Positions 7,839 to 15,710 of a stretch of DNA of 31,755 bases are shown here, piece by piece. Each line of letters opens with the position of its first letter. Within the stretch, counting starts at the first letter, position 1. The notes below the pieces were generated by a model that saw nothing but the letters and a program-made list of their open reading frames with translations, was not told the origin of the DNA and did no database searches. Made by a program: the position numbers and the translations under genes. This stretch comes from Chryseosolibacter sp036402075 (GTDB lineage Bacteria; Bacteroidota; Bacteroidia; Cytophagales; Cyclobacteriaceae): positions 1-31,755 of the forward strand of contig DASWTP010000043.1 in assembly GCA_036402075.1 (NCBI GenBank), given 5' to 3'.

Positions 7839-10800
7839 CTAGTTGGTGCTTGCCACAGTTGTGTTTGCCTTCTTTAATGTTTGCAAATACGCAACAAGGT
7901 CTATCAATTCCTGCTCGCTCATGGAAGATTGAAGATTCGAAGGCATTAGCGAATTCTCCAGTTTTGTCTTCGCGACAACATCCGCAGTGTTAAAGCTCCT
8001 TGTGCCATTGACGTATTGAATATCGATTTTCTCTTCGGTTTGCGACAAGATTCTTCCAAACGCGGTGGATCCATCTCTCAGTTTTAGGAGGTATGCCTCG
8101 TAGCCGAAGCTTATTCCCTGGTCCGGATAGAGAATTGCCGTGAACAGCGCTTGTTTAGAAAGTTTCGCACCTATTTCACTGAGGTTGGGTCCCAATTCAA
8201 TACCAGCACCGTTTACCTGGTGACAACTACTACACACGTTCGTAAATACTTTTTCGCCATTGCTCGCAACGCCCTCCTTCTGTACGAGCGAGTCTATCGA
8301 AAGCAGATTCGCGCCTTCTTTCGTGGCGGGCAATTTCAGGTATTTCACGCCTTCGCGTACCGAAGAGCGATAGGCCGTTTGGAAAACTCCGGCTGCGGCA
8401 ACATGCAAGCCCGCTGGCAGTTGGTTCTCCTTCGCCATGGCAAGCAATCGATCTTCAGATTCCCACGGCCCTGCAAAAGTTCGTATCGCCATTTTTCGCA
8501 ACGCTTCATCTTTCGTAGAATCCATCGCAAACCTGATCATTATATCCTGCGTTTTCTTATTCCACATCGTGGGCCAGAGCGCCTTAATAAGCGCTTGCGA
8601 CTTAGCTTTATCGTTTTGATCGAGTTCCTTTTGAATCAGGTCAAGCTTGTTCCAGTAGAGTAGTGTTTTTAATGCCTCCTTACCCGCAGCGCTGTCAGGA
8701 TACTGGATTCCCACGTCAAGCAGATCCTTTGACTTGTTGTCAAGCTTATACAAAGTGACAAGCTCTACGTAATCCAATGACCCTTTATTTTCATTCAGAA
8801 CCTTCTCCAGCGTAGCCCTAACACGAGGCGTAAGTGTGTACCGGGACGCGTCAATGTGTTTGAGCGCATACATCACTCTCGAACCTTCTGCGGAAACCGC
8901 AATTGACGCAAGCACCGCTTGCTTCGAACGATCACTATGAAAATCAAAAGCCCTGAAATATCGAAGCATTTCTTTTTCGTCAGACGATTCAATCAATTTA
9001 GCGAGCATGGGGATAGCATCCTTGCTCCGACTTCGCCAGACAATGTCGCGATTGACAGGTGAATTCCATTTCTCGCCAACTGCCTTCTTCCATGTCGCAA
9101 AAAACAATTCCCAACTTTTTGACGCACCGATACCCAGCGCTTCCAGGTACCAGCGATCCTTTCCATCATACTGGTGTGCAAGATCTGTCCATAGGTCCGC
9201 AGCTTCTTTAGAGCTCGATCCCCGAAGAGATAACGCTACCTCTCGCCTAACTTGTGGAGATTCATCTTTTACCAGCTTCGCCCCCATTCTTATCACATCA
9301 TGTTGCAACTGCCTGGCAGCACGTAGCCCAGTGATCCTGATATTTGGATCCTTGTGCGACAACGCTTGTTCAATATACTGACTCCCGTTTGGCAGACGGG
9401 CTAAGAGCCACAACGCCTGAGCCTGATGGTAAGCATTGCCGGAATTCCAAAGCTTCTGCAACGCGGGCTCCGCCTTTTGTCCCAAAGCAGCAATTGCCGT
9501 CCATGCCTGGTACCGCACATCGGTGTTCGGATTTAACAATGCCTCGATGGCACCTTCAGGCGTTTTCAAATCAAAGTCGAGTGATTTATAATCCGTGTTG
9601 CCCGGAGCAACGCGGTAGACGCGGCCACGATCAAGGTCCCCGACCTGGTGGCCGCCTACGCCTGGGTCGTACCAGTCGGCAATGAAGAGCGATCCATCAG
9701 GTGCCGATGTGACATCGATCGGACGGAACCACTGATCCTTTTGCCCTTCAACAACATTCACTATTTCCGCCTTGTACCCCGCCCCGTCATTGCTGATCGG
9801 ATATGCGCGTACAACATTGTGCCCAGGTTCTGCGTGAATGATCTGGCCCTGCAGCGCTTTTGGCAACAGGGTACCTTGATAGAATGTTATTCCTGCCGGG
9901 GAACCCGATCCAGTTTGCAGCACATTTGGTACAACGCCCGGATCGTTTAAGTGCCAGTGGCGGAACGGAATTTCTTTTTCCATGTTTGTTCTTCGCACAC
10001 TCCAGCCTGCTCCGGTCATCTCGTCTGTGAAACCAAAGTTACCGCCCTCCATTACGTAATTTATGCGCGTTCCTTTGTTTCCATCATCATCATTGTCCGA
10101 CTGCCAGATTGTGCCGAACGGATCAACTGTCAACTCGAAATTATTTCTGAAGTTGTGGCCGAGAACTTCAACCCGACTACCATCTGGCTGGCAGCGAAGA
10201 GCCATGCCTTGTTGAAAGGGTTTTCCGTTGGCCGCTACTTTCCGCCCATGGATGTCGACCACCGTGTCGCGTGCGTTCGTCAACAAAACCTTGCCCTCAT
10301 TACCCATGTTGAAGTAGAGTCGCCCATCAGGGCCGAAAGTGAACGTGTGCATCCCGTGATCGTGCTGCTCTCCTTTAATGCCGGTGAATAAAACTTCCTT
10401 CTTATCCGGAACATCGTCTCCATTCTCGTCTGTGAAAACGAAAACATTTGGACTGCATGAAACAAAAACTCTGTTACCCAACACGCAAATTCCAAGAGCC
10501 GCATTAACATCGGTGCCCTGGTAGAAAACTTTGCTTTTGTCAGCAACACCATCCTGATTGGTGTCTTCAAGGATCATAATCCGGTCGCCATTTTCGCGAT
10601 ACGGATTCTTAGGGTTCAAGGCATTGCGATAGTTGTACGCCTCACACACCCACACCCTTCCCCGTGCATCTACCGCGATGTTTGTGGGATTGCTCATCAT
10701 CGGTTCTGATGCAAAAAGTCCGATCGACAATCCATCATAGACTTTCAGATCTTTCAGCGCGGCCTCGGGAGAACGCTCGTTGGATTGTTGTTCTTTGTTA

Positions 10801-10853
10801 CAAGCGGCCGCCACGCAGGCAACCACGATCAATGCAAGTGACTTCTTCAGCAT
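7839..10853 (-). CDS. large lipoprotein: sugar-dehydrogenase-like propeller + HEAT repeats + cytochrome c
   Basis: About 1004 residues with the domain order of the large putative membrane-bound dehydrogenases best known from Planctomycetes and Verrucomicrobia. An N-terminal lipoprotein signal is followed by Cys18 (VAAACNK). Next come a six-bladed propeller of the glucose/sorbosone dehydrogenase type (about 40-430, with Asp/Asn-rich turns such as DTNQDGVADK and DNDDDGNKG), then PBS-lyase/HEAT repeats (about 440-860) and a single c-type heme domain with C874-x-x-C877-H878 and a likely distal Met in SLMPSNL. It should be a periplasmic, membrane-tethered oxidase/dehydrogenase that passes electrons to the heme. 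The substrate, perhaps a sugar or polyol, is not determinable. I use the ATG at 10853: it begins a clean lipoprotein signal and lies just behind a promoter at 10874-10904 that an upstream start (10904) would overlap. Confidence 0.85.
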   Translation of the reverse strand: MLKKSLALIVVACVAAACNKEQQSNERSPEAALKDLKVYDGLSIGLFASEPMMSNPTNIAVDARGRVWVCEAYNYRNALNPKNPYRENGDRIMILEDTNQDGVADKSKVFYQGTDVNAALGICVLGNRVFVSCSPNVFVFTDENGDDVPDKKEVLFTGIKGEQHDHGMHTFTFGPDGRLYFNMGNEGKVLLTNARDTVVDIHGRKVAANGKPFQQGMALRCQPDGSRVEVLGHNFRNNFELTVDPFGTIWQSDNDDDGNKGTRINYVMEGGNFGFTDEMTGAGWSVRRTNMEKEIPFRHWHLNDPGVVPNVLQTGSGSPAGITFYQGTLLPKALQGQIIHAEPGHNVVRAYPISNDGAGYKAEIVNVVEGQKDQWFRPIDVTSAPDGSLFIADWYDPGVGGHQVGDLDRGRVYRVAPGNTDYKSLDFDLKTPEGAIEALLNPNTDVRYQAWTAIAALGQKAEPALQKLWNSGNAYHQAQALWLLARLPNGSQYIEQALSHKDPNIRITGLRAARQLQHDVIRMGAKLVKDESPQVRREVALSLRGSSSKEAADLWTDLAHQYDGKDRWYLEALGIGASKSWELFFATWKKAVGEKWNSPVNRDIVWRSRSKDAIPMLAKLIESSDEKEMLRYFRAFDFHSDRSKQAVLASIAVSAEGSRVMYALKHIDASRYTLTPRVRATLEKVLNENKGSLDYVELVTLYKLDNKSKDLLDVGIQYPDSAAGKEALKTLLYWNKLDLIQKELDQNDKAKSQALIKALWPTMWNKKTQDIMIRFAMDSTKDEALRKMAIRTFAGPWESEDRLLAMAKENQLPAGLHVAAAGVFQTAYRSSVREGVKYLKLPATKEGANLLSIDSLVQKEGVASNGEKVFTNVCSSCHQVNGAGIELGPNLSEIGAKLSKQALFTAILYPDQGISFGYEAYLLKLRDGSTAFGRILSQTEEKIDIQYVNGTRSFNTADVVAKTKLENSLMPSNLQSSMSEQELIDLVAYLQTLKKANTTVASTN

Positions 10854-10873
10854 AAATAAAATCTTCGGTCCAG

Positions 10874-10904
10874 AAAAGATAGTGAATAACCCACTGAGGA
10901 TCAA
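10874..10904 (-). promoter_or_regulatory. putative promoter of the heme-dehydrogenase gene
   Basis: On the minus strand TTG (10904-10902), a 20-nt spacer and TATCTTTT (10881-10874) match TTG-N19-21-TAnnTTTG with one mismatch. Initiation near 10867 would leave a leader of about 14 nt, in agreement with the ATG at 10853. Confidence 0.55.
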
Positions 10905-11210
10905 TTTTCCTTTATTGTAATACTCTTTTATGAGCCGGGCCGGGTCCAGCCTCCCGTAATACGACCTGCAAATATCCAGGGCGCAGCAATACTCTGATGT
11001 TTAAAAGATCTCAATCCTTCGAGGAAGTAAACATAGGCCACGGAGTTCGCAGAAGTAATACCACCTGGATGGATTTGCTTTTTCCTATGGTGCGAATTGG
11101 CGAAAAACCTTTCATCTGACAAAAATCAGGAAGTTATCAAACGAAAGTCACTAACCAGGAGCACAAAGTTTTCCAGCTTTGACTCATTAGCAATCAAAAA
11201 CATAAAAAAA
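10905..11210. other. non-coding gap between divergent genes
   Basis: 306 bp upstream of both the heme-dehydrogenase gene and the secreted repeat protein. I see no RNA gene and no convincing promoter for the plus-strand gene. A CAGCTTTG at about 11174 is one base off the -7 consensus but has no -33 TTG. A 64-codon minus-strand frame (10928-11122) has no recognisable domain and I do not call it. Confidence 0.5.
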
Positions 11211-11663
11211 ATGAAAACAAGATTAATCCTCGCGCTTGTGCTAATGACTTTCTCATTTGCACAAGTGCAATGCCAGGAACTTCCTCCAAAACACAGAGGA
11301 ATGCATCCAGTTTTAAAGGCAGACGGTACCGTGGTTGACGAAGCAGGCAGACCACTCGGTTCCATTAAGAACGGTAAAGTGTGTGACGTAAGCGGAAAAG
11401 TGATTGGTGTAATTTCCGGCCATGGAGATGTAACTACCGCAAGTGGCAAAAGTGTTGGTAAAATTCAGAAAGACGGAAGTATGAAGTCAATGAAGGGCCA
11501 CGTTGTAACTACTGATCCAAATGGCATTGTAAAGGTGGCAGGAAAAGAAGTTGCTAAAGTTGAGGCCGGTTACAAAGACAAGGCTCATGGCTGCGCGCTC
11601 CATTGTTTCTTTAACACCGAAAGCGAAGACGCAACAGCGATTGATCAAGACGTAAAGAATTGA
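11211..11663 (+). CDS. small secreted repeat protein (beta-flower-like), upstream of the copper efflux genes
   Basis: A 150-residue exported protein. It has a signal peptide of about 22 residues (MKTRLILALVLMTFSFAQVQC). The mature part is built from short repeated hairpins of the form G-x-V-x-D-x-x-G-x-x-x-G (GTVVDEAGRPLGSI, GKVCDVSGKVIGVI, GDVTTASGKSVGKI, GIVKVAGKEVAKV). This pattern resembles proteins called 5-fold beta-flower in Bacteroidota. The tail carries KAHGCALHCFF, two Cys and two His that could bind metal. I start at ATG 11211; the open frame begins at 11097, but only 11211 gives a signal peptide. It lies about 300 bp upstream of cusA on the same strand, so a periplasmic role in metal handling is possible but inferred from position. 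Confidence 0.65.
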   Translation: MKTRLILALVLMTFSFAQVQCQELPPKHRGMHPVLKADGTVVDEAGRPLGSIKNGKVCDVSGKVIGVISGHGDVTTASGKSVGKIQKDGSMKSMKGHVVTTDPNGIVKVAGKEVAKVEAGYKDKAHGCALHCFFNTESEDATAIDQDVKN

Positions 11664-11812
11664 TCAAAAAAAAAACAGCCAGACGCCCCTGCTTAATCTA
11701 AATCGATAATCTATCTGTAGAAGATACCCTCGAGCCTCATTCATATTCACCTCCTTCAACAATTGCCTCACCCAGGCTTTGCATGACTAAAATCATCCCT
11801 TGAAGTGGGGCA

Positions 11813-11950
11813 ATGTCATGTTATCGGTATAAAACTATCTGCAATTTCGTAGACCTATTTGATCCAACGATGGCAGAGACCAGGCCAGACCTCAGCGACT
11901 CAATAAGGAGAACCTTACAGCACGGTATGTTAAAGCTAATTACAGAATAA
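11813..11950 (+). CDS. possible 45-residue ORF just upstream of cusA
   Basis: An ATG at 11813 opens a 45-codon frame (MSCYRYKTICN... ending MLKLITE) that stops at 11950, 9 nt before the cusA ATG. It is preceded by GAAGTGGGG, a weak ribosome-binding-like stretch. I recognise no family. It could be a leader peptide coupling translation into cusA, a real small protein, or chance. Confidence 0.3.
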   Translation: MSCYRYKTICNFVDLFDPTMAETRPDLSDSIRRTLQHGMLKLITE

Positions 11951-11959
11951 GAAGCAGCT

Positions 11960-13240
11960 ATGATCGAAAAAATTATTTCGTGGTCAACCCATAACCGCTT
12001 CTTTGTTTGGTTAGGAATCTTGCTGATCATCATTGGAGGTGTCTTTGCAGTTGCCACTACTCCCGTGGATGCTATCCCCGACCTTTCTGAAAACCAAGTG
12101 ATCATTTACACGGAGTGGATGGGACGCAATCCAAAAATCATTGAAGATCAAATTACATATCCGCTCGTTTCTAATCTCCAGGGCATCCCAAACATCAAAA
12201 GTATCAGGGCTTCATCCATGTTTGGTATGAGCTTCATCTTTGTGATCTTCAAAGATGAAGTTGAAATCTATTGGGCAAGAACCCGCGTATTGGAAAGACT
12301 TAACTACGCGCAGCAGTTTTTGCCATCCGGAATCACTCCTGCACTTGGCCCGGACGGAACGGGCGTTGGTCACATCTTCTGGTACACGCTGGATGCTCCG
12401 GGATACAATCTCGGAGAGCTCCGTGCGCTGCAAGATTGGTACATCAGGTTTGCGTTGCAAAAAGTTGAGGGAGTAAGCGAAATTGCATCCTTTGGCGGGT
12501 TCCAAAAACAATACCAGGTTGCAATCGATCCTTACAAGCTTGTTTATTTTGATGTGCCCCTGATGGATGTTACAAAGGCAATCACCCAGAACAATCGTGA
12601 TGTTGGTGGAAGTACTTATGTGATGAACGCCACTGGCTACATGATTCGTGGGTTAGGGTACATCAAGGGTATTGACGATATCAGAAATATCTCGCTAGGC
12701 ACGTACAAATCAATTCCGGTTAAAATTTCAGACGTTGCTACCGTTCAGATGACCAGTGATGTGCGGCTCGGGATTACAGATCAAAATGGCGATGGAGAAG
12801 TGGTGGGTGGCATAGTAGTGATGCGCCATGGTGAGAATGCTAAAGTCATAATTGATCGGATTAAAGAACGATTAGCCGATGTTGAGCAGGGATTACCCGC
12901 GGGAGTAAAACTCAAGATCGCCTATGACCGAAGCGATCTCATCGAAGCAGCTATTGCTACGCTGAAAGAAGCCCTGTGGGAGGAAATACTCATCGTCTCG
13001 CTTGTCGTGATGGTTTTCATTTCTCATTTCCGCAGCGCGTTAGTAGCTATCATGACGATTCCACTTTCCGTATTGATTGGCTTCATGATCATACGGTATG
13101 TCGGCATCAGCCTCAACATTATGTCTCTAGGAGGAATTGCATTGGCAATTGGTGATCTGGTGGATGCGGGAATTGTAATGACGGAAAATGCCTATCGACA
13201 GCTTACACAAGCAGTGATTAAACCTCAATCTGAAGCGTGA
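11960..13240 (+). CDS. cusA: CusA-like heavy-metal RND pump, N-terminal part (split gene)
   Basis: The first 426 residues of a Cu(I)/Ag(I) RND efflux pump of the HME family. It has helix 1 (about 15-33), the first periplasmic porter loop (TPVDAIPDLSENQVIIYTEW and the rest), then helices 2-4. Helix 4 carries GDLVDAGIVMTENA, in which D402 corresponds to the proton-relay D405 of E. coli CusA. The frame stops at TGA 13238-13240, in the cytoplasmic linker before helix 5, and the rest of the pump follows at once in another frame. The start, MIEKIISWSTHNRF, is the usual family start. Together the two parts span the normal length (about 1,065 residues). The product should work only with the C-terminal part, as a two-chain pump in the inner membrane. 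Confidence 0.88.
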   Translation: MIEKIISWSTHNRFFVWLGILLIIIGGVFAVATTPVDAIPDLSENQVIIYTEWMGRNPKIIEDQITYPLVSNLQGIPNIKSIRASSMFGMSFIFVIFKDEVEIYWARTRVLERLNYAQQFLPSGITPALGPDGTGVGHIFWYTLDAPGYNLGELRALQDWYIRFALQKVEGVSEIASFGGFQKQYQVAIDPYKLVYFDVPLMDVTKAITQNNRDVGGSTYVMNATGYMIRGLGYIKGIDDIRNISLGTYKSIPVKISDVATVQMTSDVRLGITDQNGDGEVVGGIVVMRHGENAKVIIDRIKERLADVEQGLPAGVKLKIAYDRSDLIEAAIATLKEALWEEILIVSLVVMVFISHFRSALVAIMTIPLSVLIGFMIIRYVGISLNIMSLGGIALAIGDLVDAGIVMTENAYRQLTQAVIKPQSEA

Positions 13241-15165
13241 TGGAAAAGGAACGGGTGGGACATACCAGCGAGCTGACGGAGGAGCAACGCATCAACATTA
13301 TTGAAAAGTCTTCGAGACTGGTCGGCAGAGCTGTGTTCTATTCCATTCTGATAACGCTTATCTCCTTCTTTCCAATTCTATTTCTCACAGGACAAGAACA
13401 AAAGTTATTCTCACCGCTCGTTCTAACAAAGACATTTACAATGATGGGGTCAGCCGTTGTCGCGCTCTTTATTGTGCCATTGCTGCTGAGAACATTGATG
13501 AAGGGACGGCTTGTTCCTGAAAGCCGAAATATCATTTCAAACCTATTTATCCGTTTATACGGCCCTATCCTGCGACTTTGCCTGCGTTGGAAGAAAACAG
13601 TGTTAGCCATCGCCTTTATTATCAGCCTTGGTTGCGTTCCGATGTTGCTAAGTATGGGATCCGAGTTCATGCCACCGTTAGACGAAGGTTCAATTCTGTT
13701 CATGCCTGTTACGTTGCCCGATGCGTCTAATTCTGAAATCAAACGGATCCTTCAAGTGCAGGACAAATTGATCAAGCAGTTTCCGGAAGTTGCCAACGTT
13801 CTTGGCAAGGCTGGAAGGGCATACACGGCTACAGATAACGCACCGCTTAGCATGATCGAAAGTATTATCATTCTTAAACCTCGTCACGAATGGCGCGAGG
13901 GAATGACTAAGGAAAAGCTTATTGCCGAATTGAATCAAAAGGTTCAGATACCGGGGGTAACAAACGGCTGGACTCAACCTATCATTAACCGGATCAACAT
14001 GCTTTCAACAGGCATTCGAACTGATGTAGGTATAAAAGTCTATGGTCAAAACATGGACAGCATTTACAACATTTCACTCGGTATTGAACGTGCTTTGATC
14101 GGAACCGAAGGTCTTGCAGACTTATATGTTGAACAACTTACGGGAGGAAAATACCTGGACATTAAAATTCACCGGGAACAACTGGCACGTTACGGATTGA
14201 GCACGGATGAAGTGACGATGCTCATTGAAACCGCTCTTGGGGGAATGAATCTGACCAGGACAGTTGAGGGAAGGGAGCGGTTTGCCGTTAGCCTTCGCCT
14301 GGCCCAGGACTTCCGCAAAGACCTGTCGGAGATCAATCGGATTCCAATCCAGACGGCTGCCTATGGTACAATCCCGCTCTCAGCAGTAACTGAAATAACT
14401 ATATCGGAAGGTCCCCCCATGATCAGTTCCGAAAATGCCATGCTCAGAGGCAGCGTGCTTTTCAATATAAGGGGAAAAGACATGGGCAGTGTAGTGAAAG
14501 AGGCGAAAAGTCGAATTGAAAACGAACTCAGCAAACTACCAAAAGGATATTTTATCGAATGGAGTGGGCAATACGAAAATCAAGTACGAGCCGAAAACCG
14601 TTTGAAAATTATAATTCCAATCACACTTTTGATCATCGCCTTTGTTCTGTATTTCACGTTCAGGTCCGGAAAAGAAATGCTGATTGTGCTCACGAGCCTG
14701 CCCGTGGCACTAATCGGTGGTGTGTACTCAATGTTCTTCTTTGATGTTAATTTTTCGGTAGCAGTGGCTGTTGGCTTCATTGCGCTATTTGGAATCGCAG
14801 TTGAGACAGGAGTCCTCATGATTGTTTACATGAATGAGTCCCTCCGGAAACTAGTCTTGCGTAAAGGCAATTCGTCTGACCTTATTCTGAAGACCGAAAT
14901 AAAAGATGCGGTGTTTGAAGGCGCAGTGCTACGAGTAAGGCCGAAGCTTATGACTGTGATTGCTGACATGGTGGGACTTCTGCCAATCCTCCTGGCCACA
15001 GGAACCGGAAGTGATGTCATGAAACCCATTACGATACCTTTTGTTTTCGGCCTTATCACTTCGACCTTGTTTGTGCTGATCGTTTTACCCGTGGTATACG
15101 AGGTTGTCAAGGAACGTGAATTATCGAAGAGCGGCAAACTGCAATATCTGGACATCAAAGATTAA
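13240..15165 (+). CDS. cusA: CusA-like heavy-metal RND pump, C-terminal part (split gene)
   Basis: About 641 residues carrying helices 5-12 and the second periplasmic loop of the same pump. The three methionines of the Cu/Ag pathway are kept: M155 in FMPVTLP, M205 in APLSMIES and M254 in RINMLSTG. Their spacings of 50 and 49 match M573/M623/M672 of E. coli CusA. The proton-relay partners are E522 (GIAVETGV) and K569 (RVRPKLMT). The start overlaps the upstream stop as TGATG (ATG at 13240; a GTG at 13237 is the alternative). This is the classic layout for termination-reinitiation coupling. A single missing base would also give this picture. No slippery heptamer is visible, and a TGA at 13231 closes this frame upstream, so programmed -1 slippage looks unlikely. 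Confidence 0.88.
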   Translation: MEKERVGHTSELTEEQRINIIEKSSRLVGRAVFYSILITLISFFPILFLTGQEQKLFSPLVLTKTFTMMGSAVVALFIVPLLLRTLMKGRLVPESRNIISNLFIRLYGPILRLCLRWKKTVLAIAFIISLGCVPMLLSMGSEFMPPLDEGSILFMPVTLPDASNSEIKRILQVQDKLIKQFPEVANVLGKAGRAYTATDNAPLSMIESIIILKPRHEWREGMTKEKLIAELNQKVQIPGVTNGWTQPIINRINMLSTGIRTDVGIKVYGQNMDSIYNISLGIERALIGTEGLADLYVEQLTGGKYLDIKIHREQLARYGLSTDEVTMLIETALGGMNLTRTVEGRERFAVSLRLAQDFRKDLSEINRIPIQTAAYGTIPLSAVTEITISEGPPMISSENAMLRGSVLFNIRGKDMGSVVKEAKSRIENELSKLPKGYFIEWSGQYENQVRAENRLKIIIPITLLIIAFVLYFTFRSGKEMLIVLTSLPVALIGGVYSMFFFDVNFSVAVAVGFIALFGIAVETGVLMIVYMNESLRKLVLRKGNSSDLILKTEIKDAVFEGAVLRVRPKLMTVIADMVGLLPILLATGTGSDVMKPITIPFVFGLITSTLFVLIVLPVVYEVVKERELSKSGKLQYLDIKD

Positions 15166-15180
15166 AATGACTGGCGGTCT

Positions 15181-15699
15181 ATGAAAACACTTACCCGTAC
15201 TGAAACATATGAATCAACTCCTGAAAAGGTATTTCAGTGCCTTGACGATTTGGGAATTACAGGGATGCACATGACGAAATCTTCCATGCCGATGATGGGT
15301 GGAAAATTGAAGTTGGAGTTCCTCTCTTCACACAAGACTGGGCTGGGTTCAAAATATCGATGGACTGGCCATATCATGTGGATGGAAATGGATTTTACCG
15401 TTGAAGTGACCAGGTGGATTGAAGGAAAAGAAAAAACATGGGAAACAATCGGTGAAGCCAGAGTCATTATCTATTCATGGTATAGAATGCACTTAGTCGT
15501 TTCAGAAGCACTGAACAGCACGAAGGCAGTGCTTTCAATAAGCTACGAAAAACCCAAGGGTTGGTTCAACAGACTAATTTGTTTTTTTCTTGGCGACTGG
15601 TATTGCCGCTGGTGCTTAAAGCATATGCTCGAAGATTGTAAAAAGACTTTAGAGGGTAGCGCAATTCAAAAGAACGAGTTGGTCAAAACGCCTGGATGA
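15181..15699 (+). CDS. SRPBCC/START-like protein, Met- and Cys-rich, inside the cus operon
   Basis: A 172-residue protein without a signal peptide, so cytoplasmic. The N-terminus (TRTETYESTPEKVFQCLDDL) and the beta-strand pattern that follows suit the SRPBCC helix-grip fold, which holds hydrophobic ligands. Unusual for this fold, it contains a Met-rich loop (M29, M31, M36, M38, M39, then M66, M68, M70) and a C-terminal helix with C134, a CxxC pair (C142, C145) and C153. These are soft ligands of the kind used for Cu(I). It starts 15 nt after cusA and ends 11 nt before cusC, so it is an operon member. A role as a cytosolic copper donor to CusA or as a regulator of the pump is a hypothesis. Confidence 0.7.
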   Translation: MKTLTRTETYESTPEKVFQCLDDLGITGMHMTKSSMPMMGGKLKLEFLSSHKTGLGSKYRWTGHIMWMEMDFTVEVTRWIEGKEKTWETIGEARVIIYSWYRMHLVVSEALNSTKAVLSISYEKPKGWFNRLICFFLGDWYCRWCLKHMLEDCKKTLEGSAIQKNELVKTPG

Positions 15700-15710
15700 A
15701 TAGTTAAGTG

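Noticed and set aside
10928..11122. 64-codon minus-strand frame upstream of the secreted repeat protein
   Set aside because: No domain, no promoter and odd composition; it lies in an intergenic gap and is more likely chance.
13200..13245. Programmed -1 ribosomal frameshift in cusA
   Set aside because: The C-terminal frame is closed by a TGA at 13231, leaving a window of a few bases with no slippery heptamer. Reinitiation at TGATG or a plain indel is simpler.
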